Below, in pieces: positions 24,696 to 32,421 of a stretch of 48,102 nt of DNA. The stretch is taken from contig MHAR01000038.1 of NCBI GenBank assembly GCA_001803045.1, positions 1 through 48,102 on the forward strand, written 5' to 3'. The notes under the pieces were generated by a model. The model had not been told where the DNA came from, did no database searches, and saw only the letters and a list, made by a program, of their open reading frames with translations. Position 1 is the first letter of the stretch; each line of letters opens with the position of its first letter. The stretch is from Ignavibacteria bacterium RIFOXYB12_FULL_35_14 (GTDB taxonomy: Bacteria; Bacteroidota; Ignavibacteria; Ignavibacteriales; Ignavibacteriaceae). Made by a program: the position numbers and the translations under genes.

Positions 24696-24760
24696 GTCAT
24701 TCCGAATTTATTTCGGAATCTTTTTTTTAACTTTAGATGTTGAAATGAATTCAGCATGAC
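24696..24760. repeat. REP-like composite hairpin, intact copy
   Basis: Unit 1 GTCATTCCGAATTTATTTCGGAATCT forms a stem with AATTTATT as the apex and is followed by a T-run, so it can also terminate rmuC. Unit 2 AGATGTTGAAATGAATTCAGCATGAC is inverted and 12 bases downstream. The layout equals 19790-19876. Stem positions differ between copies in a paired manner (TCCGAA..TTCGGA versus GCTGAA..TTCAGC). Confidence 0.75.
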
Positions 24761-24790
24761 AGAAATAAAGTTTTTTGATTAAAAAATTAG

Positions 24791-24886
24791 TGGAGCTGAT
24801 TGGGATCGAACCGACGGTCTGTTCGTTGCGAATCCCACTGAGACTCTCCAAATTTATCCGCCTCTGGCGGAATGAGCTACAGCCCC
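24791..24886 (-). tRNA. tRNA-Ala-like gene or remnant with a D-loop insertion
   Basis: Reading the minus strand, acceptor strands GGGGCTG (24880-24886) and CAGCTCC (24792-24798) pair, including the G3-U70 wobble characteristic of tRNA-Ala. They are followed by TAGCTCA, a D-loop, GGAGAG and a T-loop TTCGATC. The D-loop carries an insertion of about 19 bases centred on a palindrome TCCGCC-AGA-GGCGGA. The anticodon loop region reads TTCGCAA (anticodon CGC), but the flanking strands do not pair properly, and the T-stem has a mismatch. I conclude it is a degenerate or pseudo-tRNA, not a confident functional gene. A second 5' half is at 25303-25348. Confidence 0.4.
24857..24871. repeat. 15-bp palindromic insert, copy in tRNA-Ala remnant
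   Basis: TCCGCC-TCT-GGCGGA is a perfect 6-bp stem with a 3-base loop. An identical copy is at 25319-25333, and diverged copies are at 21237, 31939 and 33843. It sits exactly in the D-loop of the tRNA-like sequence. Confidence 0.7.
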
Positions 24887-24948
24887 AATCTTCAGTTATC
24901 CTAAATTACTTACTTAAAATTCAATGAACTAAGTTAGTGTCGAGCTGA

Positions 24949-25305
24949 TCCCGACTTCGTCGCATAGGCGTCAACTTAACAACCAGGTTTTCTATCGAAC
25001 ATTGGTTCAGTTGTTTTGATTTTAAAACAAATTAAAGCATTATATATCATCCCTAAAGGGATTCGGTTTACTGTTTTTAACAATATATCTATAAATATTT
25101 AATCCCTATCGGGATTTATTTTTCTTCATCCCAGAGGGATGGAATATTTATAGAAATCGAAAATAATGTAGAATAAAATGCCGTAGGTATGACATATTAT
25201 TAATGCTTAATTAAATCAGAAATAAAACAATTAGCCAATATTTAATCCATCAGCTAAAGGAGAATTAGATTCTCTTAGGTTGACGCCTATGCGACACAGT
25301 CGGGA
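24949..25305. mobile_element. MITE-like element, 357 bp, with 31-bp terminal inverted repeats
   Basis: The left end (24949-24979) and the inverted right end (25275-25305) share 31 positions with three mismatches; the core is GTCGCATAGGCGTCAAC, and the outer end is TCCCGACT on both sides. The interior has no coding sequence. It contains three small palindromes: ATCCCTAAAGGGAT (25049-25062), AATCCCTATCGGGATT (25101-25116) and CATCCCAGAGGGATG (25127-25141). The element separates two copies of a tRNA-like and gene-end sequence. No transposase is in the window, so it would be non-autonomous. Target-site duplication could not be confirmed. Confidence 0.7.
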
Positions 25306-25348
25306 CTCTCCCAATTTATCCGCCTCTGGCGGAATGAGCTACAGCCCC
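25303..25348 (-). pseudogene. tRNA-Ala-like 5' half, truncated by the MITE-like element
   Basis: The minus strand reads GGGGCTGTAGCTCA from 25348, then the palindromic insert and TGGGAGAGTCCC, where the sequence runs into the inverted end of the 357-bp element. It duplicates the 5' half of the sequence at 24791-24886 with only single-base differences. The flanking gene-end sequence (CTTCAG...TATCCTAAATTAC) is also duplicated. The complementary 3' acceptor, GATCAGCTCGAC, appears on the far side of the element (24940-24950). Confidence 0.5.
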
Positions 25349-25357
25349 AAACTTCAG

Positions 25358-25828
25358 CTATCCTAAATTACCCATTTTTAGTATTTCTTCGAACTCATCC
25401 TTTATAACCGGCATAACGGATAATCTGTTTCCTCTCTGCACCAATCTCATCTTAGATAGCTTTGGATTTGCTTTTATATCCTCAAGCGAAACTGGCTTCT
25501 TGAATTTCTTTTCAAGCCTTATATCAACCATAAACCATGGTGGATTTTTCTTCTCTGCTTTTGGATCGTAATGCACATTTTTAGAATCAAATTGGGTATG
25601 GTCGGGATAAGTTCCCTTTACAATCTCGCAGATTCCAACAACAGCATTTGGTTCTGTGTTGCTGTGATAGAATAATACTTTATCACCAATTTTCATCTCA
25701 TCCCGGATGAAATTTCTTGCTTGGTAATTCCTCACACCGTCCCAATAAGTGGTCTGATTTTTAGATTTTTCCAAATCGTCAATTGAGAATTCCGAAGGTT
25801 CTGATTTAATGAGCCAAAATTTTGACAT
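25358..25828 (-). CDS. EVE domain-containing protein (ThyN1-like)
   Basis: A 156-residue single-domain protein that starts KFWLIKSEPSEFSIDDL, the invariant opening of EVE (PUA-like) proteins. It continues with TTYWDGVRNYQARNFI, MKIGDKVLFYHSN and VVGICEIVKGTYPD. These form the pocket that, in the YTH/ASCH-related superfamily, reads modified bases. EVE proteins are proposed binders of modified DNA or RNA. It is not next to any restriction or modification gene here. Length and start are normal. Its last six codons plus stop, and the following bases, are duplicated at 24892-24912. Confidence 0.9.
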   Translation of the reverse strand: MSKFWLIKSEPSEFSIDDLEKSKNQTTYWDGVRNYQARNFIRDEMKIGDKVLFYHSNTEPNAVVGICEIVKGTYPDHTQFDSKNVHYDPKAEKKNPPWFMVDIRLEKKFKKPVSLEDIKANPKLSKMRLVQRGNRLSVMPVIKDEFEEILKMGNLG

Positions 25829-25899
25829 TTGAATTGCTCCAAATAATTCGTTCTAATTTTCTAAATTGCTATTCGCTTTACGTGTAAATATATTAAAAC

Positions 25900-26565
25900 A
25901 TGAATATTAATAGTAAAATATCGGTAGTTCTCTTTCTCCTGCTTTTTATGAATGCGAAAGGACAGAATGAGTCCGCATTTCAAATTGCCCGTCTAAAGTA
26001 TAACGGCGGCGGTGATTGGTACAACGATCCATCTGCAGAAGTGAACTTGCTGAGGTTCGTTAGTCAAAATACTAACATTAAAGTGAAAGCGGAATATAAA
26101 TTCGTTGATATTTCTTCTGAAGAAATATTTTCTTATCCGTTTTTGTTTATGACTGGTCATGGTAATGTTGTGTTCTCAAAAGACGATGCAATAAGACTCA
26201 GAAAATATTTGGAGAATGGCGGCTTTCTCTATATCGATGACGATTACAGTCTTGACAAAGCCGTGCGTCGGGAGATGAAAAAAGTTTTTCCGGAAAAAGA
26301 TTTTGTTGAGCTGCCTTTTAGTCACGGCATTTACAACATCTTGTATGATTTTTCAGCCGGTCCGCCCAAAACACATAAACACGATGAAAATGTTCCACAA
26401 GGATTTGGAATTTTTATTGATAAAAGATTAGCTGTGTTCTACACATACGAGTCAAATCCAAGCGATGGCTGGGCAGATCCGGAGGTTCACCAAGATCCTC
26501 AAAACAAAAGAGAAGAAGCTTTGAGGTTTGGAACTAACGTAGTTCTTTGGGCATTATCTAATTAA
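25900..26565 (+). CDS. DUF4159 domain-containing secreted protein
   Basis: A 221-residue protein with a signal peptide (ISVVLFLLLFMNAKGQN, residues 7-23) and the DUF4159 fold. FQIARLKYNGGGDWYNDPSAEVNLLRFV is the signature opening, followed by FLFMTGHG and LRKYLENGGFLYIDDDYS. The HGIYNILYDF and AVFYTYESNPSDGW segments complete the Rossmann-like glutamine-amidotransferase-like shape. It precedes the DUF4175 gene by 5 bases, the arrangement usual in Bacteroidota, where these two accompany BatA-like proteins. It is likely periplasmic; the role is unknown. Confidence 0.88.
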   Translation: MNINSKISVVLFLLLFMNAKGQNESAFQIARLKYNGGGDWYNDPSAEVNLLRFVSQNTNIKVKAEYKFVDISSEEIFSYPFLFMTGHGNVVFSKDDAIRLRKYLENGGFLYIDDDYSLDKAVRREMKKVFPEKDFVELPFSHGIYNILYDFSAGPPKTHKHDENVPQGFGIFIDKRLAVFYTYESNPSDGWADPEVHQDPQNKREEALRFGTNVVLWALSN

Positions 26566-26570
26566 AGTTT

Positions 26571-29500
26571 ATGGGAATTGAATCTGCATATAATGAAATC
26601 ATAAAAAAGCTTGAGCGCTTCTATCAAAAAGAGTTCAAAGTCATTGCAGCAATTGGAATTCAAATTGCATTTCTCCTGGCGCTGTCTTCTTTTTTCATTT
26701 TTACATTGATTGAGGTTTTTGCTAATTCAAATTCAACTGTAAGAACTATTTTTTTCGTGTTGTTTCTGATTGTTGCGATTGCCGCACTTGTTGTTCTTTT
26801 CATTCTCCCTCTGCTTAAATATTTCAAGATACTCGGAAAACCGGATTACGATAGTGTGGCAAGAAAAGTCGGCTCAAATTTTCCCGAAGTAAAAGATGAG
26901 CTGCTCAATGCTTTGCAATTAAACTCAATTCATGACAAGCAGCTTTACTCTTCTGGCTTAATCGGAGCCGCATTCATCAGGATTTATGAGAAAGTTAAGA
27001 ACATATCATTCGATTCGGCGATTAGTTTTGAAAAAGTAAAAAAGCTGCTTTACTATGTTACCGGCGTATCAGTTTTCATTGTACTTCTTTTTTGGGCAAT
27101 ACCGGGCTTAAAAGCTGCATCCGGCAGATTACTCAACTTCAACCAGGAATTTATCCCCCCTCAGAAATTTTATTTTGAAATTTCTCCCGGCAATGCTCAA
27201 GTAACAAAAGGACAGAATGTTATAATCAAAGTTCAAGTGAAAGGAGAAAAGCCCAAAGAAGTTTTTCTTGCTTTCAAGGATATTGACCAAACTAATTTCA
27301 ATCTTCAAAAACTATCGGCAGATTCATTAGGCAATTACAATTTTGAGAGACATCTGATCAGAAACACTTTTATATACTTTGCAACTGCTGAAAACATATC
27401 TGGTGATGAATACAAAATTGAAGTAATTGATAGACCGGTTATAAAAAGTTTGGAAATAACGATTAACTCGCCAAATTATTCCAAGATTCCGACAGTTCAG
27501 CAAAAAGATAATGGCAACATTACTGCACTAAATGGCAGTACGGTTAATCTTGAAGTTGCTTCTTCAAAAGAGTTATCCAAAGCAAAATTATTTTTTGGCG
27601 ATTCAATTTCAGCGGAGATGAAAACTTCTGACTCGAAGGCAAGTTTAAGTTTCAGAGTGCGGAAGGATAACAGCTACCAAATTATTTTAGCTGATGAAAA
27701 GGAAAATCAAAATCTTTCGCCTATTACCTACACTATCAAAACTCTTTTTGATGCTTATCCTTCAATTGAAATGATAACTCCAAATCGTGATGTGTCATTG
27801 GCAAATGACAATCGTCTTCCAATTCTTGTCAAGATTACAGATGATTACGGATTCACAAAACTTAATCTTAATTACAGATTGTCTGCATCAAGGTATGAAC
27901 CGGAGCAAATGCAATTCTCATCAATTGAGATTCCGATCAACAAAAATGAGAGGGAGGTTGATCTTCCTTATGTTTGGAATTTATCAAGAATGACTCTCGG
28001 AACCGATGATGTTGTTACTTACTATCTTGAACTATTTGATAACGATAATGTCAGCGGACCAAAATCTACCAAATCACCGGAGTTCAAAATAAGAGTTCCT
28101 TCGTTAGATGAAATTCTTGCCAAAGTAGAAGACACCCAGCAAAAAGCGCAAGAGGAATTAATTAAAACTCTGAAAGAAGCGGAGGAACTGAAAGAGAATT
28201 TAGAGAAGCTGAACCAGGAAATGAAGCAGGATAAGAAGGAACTAACCTGGGAGGAAAAAGAAAAAATTGAAAATGCTCTCAACAAGTTTGAGGAGCTTCA
28301 AAATAAAGTTGATGAAGTTAGCAAGCAGCTTGGCAAAATGCAGAATGAGCTTCAACAGAATAATTTGTTATCCAAAGAAACACTTGAAAAGTATATGGAG
28401 CTGCAGGAGCTTTTCCAGGAGTTGACAAGCGATGAAATGAAAAAGGCAATGGAGCAATTGCGGAACCGGCTGAATGAAATGAATCGGCAGCAAGCTCAGC
28501 AGGATATGCAGAACTTGAAAATTGATGAGGAAATGTTCCAAAAAAGTATCGAGCGAACGATCAATCTTCTGAAACGAATTCAAGTTGAACAAAAAATTGA
28601 TGAAATGCTTAAGCGAACGGAACAGCTTGCTGAAAATCTTGAAAAGCTTGAAAAACAAACCGGTGAAAGCGATTTATCAAAACAGCAGGACAAGAAGGAG
28701 CTAGCAGATAAGCAGAATCAAGCCGGCAAAGAAATGGAAAAGCTTGAAAAGGAAATGAAGGAGCTTTCTGATAAAATGAAATCTTTGGAAGATATGCCGA
28801 ATGAGCAGATGGATAAAGCGATGGAAGAAATGGAGAACCAGGATAATCAAGAGTTGTCTGAAGAAGCGATGAAAAACTTGATGCAGAATCAAAAGCAGAT
28901 GGCACAGAACAATCAGTCGCAGATGTCTAAAAATATGAAGCAGATGAATCAGATGATGAAGCAGCTTCAGCAGGCAATGCAGCAGATGAACCAAATGCAG
29001 ACATTCACCGACATGATGAAGATACTTGACAATCTGCTAACACTTTCAAAGAAACAGGAAGAGCTGAAGAAAGAATCACAGAATCTTAATCCCAATTCAT
29101 CTCAGTTTAATGAGAACGCGCAGCAGCAAAATAATCTCTCTCGAAGTCTGGATAATATTTTAAGTCAGATGTCTGAACTTTCGCAAAAAACATTTGCAAT
29201 TACTCCTGAAATGGGAAAGGCGATGGGAGATGCAAATAGAAAAATGCAAGAATCAATTCAAGCAATGCAAAATCGAAATGGAAACATGGCGGCGAACAAT
29301 CAAGGCGAAGCTATGAAATCGCTGAATGAAGCTGCGACAATGATGAAAAGTTCAATGGAAGCAATGATGCAAGGTGGCGGACAGGGCGGGATGATGTCGT
29401 TGATGCAGCAGCTTCAGAAAATGAGCGGTATGCAAATGAGCTTGAATAATCTAACACAAATGCTTCAGCAGGGAATGCAAGGGAAGTTATCTCCACAGCA

Positions 29501-29951
29501 GCAAGCAGAATTACAGCGTCTTGGACAGCAGCAGGAGTTAATAAGGAAATCTCTTGAGCAATTGCAGAATGAAGCAAAGCAAACAGGGCAGTCCAAAAAA
29601 ATGCCTGCTAATCTTGAAAACATTTTGAAGCAGATGCAGGAAGTTGTATCGGATATGCAAACCGAGCGGCTTAACGATGAGCTTGTGCAGAAGCAGGAAA
29701 GAATTTTATCACGACTGCTTGATGCACAGCGTTCTATAAATGAAAGAGATTATGAAAAGGAGAGAGAATCGTTTACTGGAGAAAATATGAATCGTAAATC
29801 TCCGGCAGAACTGAACTTGTCTTCTGAAAGAGGAAAAGATTTGATTAAAGATGAACTGAACAAAGCCGGACGCGAAGGTTACTCGAAAGACTACGAAAAT
29901 TTAATCCGCAAGTATTTTGAAGCGCTGCAGAGTGAAAAGATAAAGAATTGA
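26571..29951 (+). CDS. DUF4175 family membrane-anchored coiled-coil protein
   Basis: A 1126-residue protein. The N-terminal region has two hydrophobic segments around 24-45 and 56-80 and a third at about 161-177 (LYYVTGVSVFIVLLFWAI). A beta-rich stretch follows to about 505 (segments such as KPKEVFLAFKDIDQTNF and PSIEMITPNRDVSLANDN). The rest, from about 510, is a long Gln/Met/Lys/Glu-rich coiled coil (KEAEELKENLEKLNQEMKQD), with repeated MMKQLQQAMQQMNQMQ type runs around 790-815. This is the layout of DUF4175 proteins. It is linked to DUF4159 by a 5-base gap. The long coil and membrane anchors suggest an envelope scaffold (inference). Confidence 0.85.
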   Translation: MGIESAYNEIIKKLERFYQKEFKVIAAIGIQIAFLLALSSFFIFTLIEVFANSNSTVRTIFFVLFLIVAIAALVVLFILPLLKYFKILGKPDYDSVARKVGSNFPEVKDELLNALQLNSIHDKQLYSSGLIGAAFIRIYEKVKNISFDSAISFEKVKKLLYYVTGVSVFIVLLFWAIPGLKAASGRLLNFNQEFIPPQKFYFEISPGNAQVTKGQNVIIKVQVKGEKPKEVFLAFKDIDQTNFNLQKLSADSLGNYNFERHLIRNTFIYFATAENISGDEYKIEVIDRPVIKSLEITINSPNYSKIPTVQQKDNGNITALNGSTVNLEVASSKELSKAKLFFGDSISAEMKTSDSKASLSFRVRKDNSYQIILADEKENQNLSPITYTIKTLFDAYPSIEMITPNRDVSLANDNRLPILVKITDDYGFTKLNLNYRLSASRYEPEQMQFSSIEIPINKNEREVDLPYVWNLSRMTLGTDDVVTYYLELFDNDNVSGPKSTKSPEFKIRVPSLDEILAKVEDTQQKAQEELIKTLKEAEELKENLEKLNQEMKQDKKELTWEEKEKIENALNKFEELQNKVDEVSKQLGKMQNELQQNNLLSKETLEKYMELQELFQELTSDEMKKAMEQLRNRLNEMNRQQAQQDMQNLKIDEEMFQKSIERTINLLKRIQVEQKIDEMLKRTEQLAENLEKLEKQTGESDLSKQQDKKELADKQNQAGKEMEKLEKEMKELSDKMKSLEDMPNEQMDKAMEEMENQDNQELSEEAMKNLMQNQKQMAQNNQSQMSKNMKQMNQMMKQLQQAMQQMNQMQTFTDMMKILDNLLTLSKKQEELKKESQNLNPNSSQFNENAQQQNNLSRSLDNILSQMSELSQKTFAITPEMGKAMGDANRKMQESIQAMQNRNGNMAANNQGEAMKSLNEAATMMKSSMEAMMQGGGQGGMMSLMQQLQKMSGMQMSLNNLTQMLQQGMQGKLSPQQQAELQRLGQQQELIRKSLEQLQNEAKQTGQSKKMPANLENILKQMQEVVSDMQTERLNDELVQKQERILSRLLDAQRSINERDYEKERESFTGENMNRKSPAELNLSSERGKDLIKDELNKAGREGYSKDYENLIRKYFEALQSEKIKN

Positions 29952-30055
29952 TTTCTCGTCTATCATTGTTTTATCATGACCGAGAGCAAGGCGAACTCAT
30001 TCTTACTGTTAGACCGTGACAACCTAATGAATTCCGAACTATGCTTTTGTTAAAT

Positions 30056-30073
30056 AATCCCTATCTAGGGTTT
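30056..30073. repeat. Short palindrome after the DUF4175 gene
   Basis: AATCCCTATCTAGGGTTT is an imperfect palindrome similar to AATCCCTATCGGGATT inside the MITE-like element (25101-25116). It lies between the convergent DUF4175 and NTF2-like genes and could be a weak terminator or the same class of mini-repeat. Confidence 0.35.
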
Positions 30074-30106
30074 CTACTTCTAAAAAGATGGTTCAACTTA
30101 CTGCAA

Positions 30107-30568
30107 TTATTCTGCCTGGACAATGGAATAGTGGCAGTGAACCATACTCCATTTACCGTCTTTCCAGTTATACACCGAAGTTGCTTTCCAACTTGGTATT
30201 GGCTGGCCATCTGGCGTGGAAGCATTCCAATGATAAGTGAGAATTGCAGTATTGCCATAGAGCTGCACTTTCGGATTCGCAAGGGCGTATTTGTGAGGAG
30301 GAATCTCCTTGCCCATAGGTTCTAAGAAGTTGCGAATTGCCTCGATGCCCTCTATTCTCAATTGTTTACCTGGTGTGAAGTCAAACCAGGTAACATCATC
30401 TGCACTGATATCAATGTACCCATGTGTATCGCTCTGCGACCACTTGTCCAGAGCACTACGCTCGAGGGCAATGATTTCTTTATCGGCGTTCTGGTGTGTA
30501 GTATCCGTATTACACCCGCCCAAGACTAACAATGACAAGATTGCTACAAGAATTGCTGTTCGTGACAT
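30107..30568 (-). CDS. NTF2-like (SnoaL/DUF4440) lipoprotein
   Basis: A 153-residue lipoprotein. The signal peptide ends in the lipobox LVLGGC (Cys19). The mature part, IIALERSALDKWSQSDTHGYIDISADDVTWFDF, is the usual start of nuclear transport factor 2-like domains. It closes with AILTYHWNASTPDGQPIPSWKATSVYNWKDGKWSMVHCHYS. Such domains bind small ligands in a cone-shaped pocket; members include hydrolases, isomerases and non-enzymatic binders. It is a single gene with the ribosome site GAAAGGAGCTAAT before the ATG. Its exact role is unknown. Confidence 0.85.
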   Translation of the reverse strand: MSRTAILVAILSLLVLGGCNTDTTHQNADKEIIALERSALDKWSQSDTHGYIDISADDVTWFDFTPGKQLRIEGIEAIRNFLEPMGKEIPPHKYALANPKVQLYGNTAILTYHWNASTPDGQPIPSWKATSVYNWKDGKWSMVHCHYSIVQAE

Positions 30569-31012
30569 ATTAGCTCCTTTCGCTTGATGAGATTATTCCG
30601 CAAAGCCAGGAAAAAATTCTGAAATTATTTTATTATTATTTTCTTTTTAATGAACCTTCGGCAGGTCTCATATATAAAAATATTCTGGAGAAAAACATTT
30701 AATCGGTTGGTAAGCATAGTTTGCAAGTCCCTACAACCTGCTCGCTTAAAATATAAATAAATTTTGGGAGGAGGGCAAGGGGGGAATAAGAGAAAGAGTA
30801 CGATTAAGAGAAAGATGAAGATTAGGGGTCAGATGATTTCTTACACAATTGTAACTTACAAAGTTGTATGCTGCAAAAATGTAGGATTCTTTTAACTAAA
30901 TCTATATAGGACCGAAAAAGTATTAACCGAGCTATATTAACAATGTCAGCATAGGTGCTTTTCCTGTAATGGTTTCGTTGGTTTGTGACACTATTAATTA
31001 TTGTTCGTCGTT
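30569..31012. other. Intergenic region with direct repeat A
   Basis: The 444 bases hold no credible gene. At 30737-30784 there is a repeat CTCGCTTAAAATATAAATAA followed by a G-rich GGAGGAGGGCAAGGGG tail and then GATTAAGAGAAAGATGAAGATT purine-rich sequence. The same order recurs at 31853-31972, on the other side of the DUF4386 gene. Confidence 0.6.
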
Positions 31013-31732
31013 TTATGTCTGAGTGACTGCGCTATTCACTGCCGGCAATTTTGCACCCTTTATCAAAAGCCACAGCATAAAAGCAACCTCTCCGAGCTCT
31101 ACCGGCAATGCGAACACACTATTAAGGACCATATCTTTGTATTGAGGCAGCATTATGCTGGTAAAGCTCAAGCCAAGATAAAAGAATCCTGTGATGATCA
31201 GCCAAATGCCCAGAAAGCGCGGGAAGAAGCGGGACTTGTAAATCAGGATCGCTAAGGGGAAGAGCCAGAGCCCCCAGAATGCTTCTAATGTCAAAACTCC
31301 ATAATCGTTAATTCTAAGGAAGAGCATTGCCAAATCTTGTCTCTGATTAAGTTCAAATGTTTTCAATATTTCGCCTTTGAATATCATGAGCGAAGTAATA
31401 TTAAATGCCTCCATAAAAAAAACGGTAGGAATTTGGACGAGAACCAATGCAACTAAAAGTTTGGCTTGTCGCACGTCAACGTGTTTAAACATTCGATAAA
31501 ATACCAGTACCAGAAACACCCAAATGATACAGCTGATTACATCATTGATCACGCTGGTGCGAAACAAAAATTCATTGGACAAGACATTATGGGCAGTGGT
31601 AACTGCATCACCACTCGTGTTGATTTTTGATGGTATATAAAACATTGCATAGAGACCTGTTATTATCCAAATAAGATATAACAGCCCGGCAAATCTTGCT
31701 GTCTTATTGAGTGAGCTCGCATTCATTTCCAT
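31013..31732 (-). CDS. DUF4386 family integral membrane protein
   Basis: A 239-residue protein with about six membrane segments. The N-terminal block TARFAGLLYLIWIITGLYAMFYIPSKI is the family signature, and FLFRTSVINDVISCIIWVFLVLVFYRMF, LLVALVLVQIPTVFF and LTLEAFWGLWLFPLAILIYKS follow in the known order. The closing segment includes FLGIWLIITGFFYLGL. No catalytic residues are evident and the role is unknown. The gene lies alone between two copies of a direct repeat (30737-30784 and 31853-31898) and is unrelated to its neighbours, suggesting accessory or transferred DNA. Confidence 0.85.
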   Translation of the reverse strand: MEMNASSLNKTARFAGLLYLIWIITGLYAMFYIPSKINTSGDAVTTAHNVLSNEFLFRTSVINDVISCIIWVFLVLVFYRMFKHVDVRQAKLLVALVLVQIPTVFFMEAFNITSLMIFKGEILKTFELNQRQDLAMLFLRINDYGVLTLEAFWGLWLFPLAILIYKSRFFPRFLGIWLIITGFFYLGLSFTSIMLPQYKDMVLNSVFALPVELGEVAFMLWLLIKGAKLPAVNSAVTQT

Positions 31733-32421
31733 ACTATTCGATCCTAAAGGTTGTTTATAGTAAATGGTATTTTAAGTACACAGCCAATATAAAATTATAT
31801 TGTTTAAATATCATTCGTTCATTTTGTAATCATAGGATTCGAATCTTTGCAATCTGCTTGAGTAAAACATAAATAAATTTTTGAAGGGGGGCAAGGGGAG
31901 CCGTAGATTAAGATAAAGACAAAGATGAAGACAAAGATTCCACCCGAGGCGGACAGGAAAGATGAAGATTAAGAACTATACGCTGTTTGAGCGAATAGCA
32001 GACAGCCTTTTGGTTTAGGGATTTCTGGTTCTAATTGTTCAGTGTTCTCAAACCATTCTTATGCACCAACTTCAATATTCTTCAAGGCATAAGAATAAGT
32101 GGCTCCATCAGCAGCACAATCTAGAAGTTCCAGGGTTTCCGCGATAGAAGTTTTGTCGTCTTCACCCACGTATTTAATTACTTCGTATTTATTTATTCTT
32201 TTTATTTGTAAATCTGCTTGTGAAGGATTTACTTTCTTACTTGAAGAATTTCTCAGCTACCACACCAACACCACTTGGTGGTAAAAACTATCTTCTTGAA
32301 TTACGCACGAAACATTTTTATATTTTATCGAAATAGAATTCTCAATTACAATATGTGCAATTCTGTCTTTAAACAATGTACATTCAATGTATGTTTTCCA
32401 CATTAAAAGGAGGAATTAAAC
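31733..32421. other. Intergenic region with direct repeat B and a palindromic insert
   Basis: This 689-base region starts with the promoter side of the DUF4386 gene. It has the second copy of the direct repeat (31853-31898) and then purine-rich GATTAAGATAAAGACAAAGA. That run is interrupted by a TCCACC-CGA-GGCGGA palindrome (31939-31953) of the 15-base family. A short open stretch on the minus strand (32059-32256) is listed separately. The end holds the leader of the lipoprotein gene at 32422 with the ribosome site AAAGGAGGAATTAAAC. Confidence 0.55.
32059..32256 (-). pseudogene. Possible gene fragment, 65 codons, no start codon
   Basis: The minus strand is open between stops for 65 codons and encodes sequence with normal protein composition, for example KYEVIKYVGEDDKTSIAET and LELLDCAADGATYSYALKN. 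There is no ATG or GTG near its beginning. I do not recognise the family. It could be a remnant of a deleted gene or a chance open frame; the charged and hydrophobic alternation makes the first more likely. Confidence 0.3.

Noticed and set aside
24791-24886. Confident functional tRNA-Ala call
   Set aside because: The acceptor stem is good, but the anticodon stem does not pair, the T-stem has a mismatch and the D-loop is expanded, so it is listed only as a remnant-like feature.
30041-30325. Plus-strand open frame over the NTF2-like lipoprotein gene
   Set aside because: It lies opposite a gene with a clear lipobox, ribosome site and family motifs, and its own sequence has an unnatural composition, so it is a shadow.
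31910-31972. Possible CRISPR array in the GATTAAGATAAAGACAAAGATGAAG run
   Set aside because: The units are short, purine-only, irregular and lack spacers of constant length; they are simple repeats, and no cas gene is present.
32099-32284. Plus-strand open frame with ATG in the gap before the Ig-like lipoprotein
   Set aside because: It overlaps the better-looking minus-strand open stretch 32059-32256, has no ribosome site and has a low-complexity composition.
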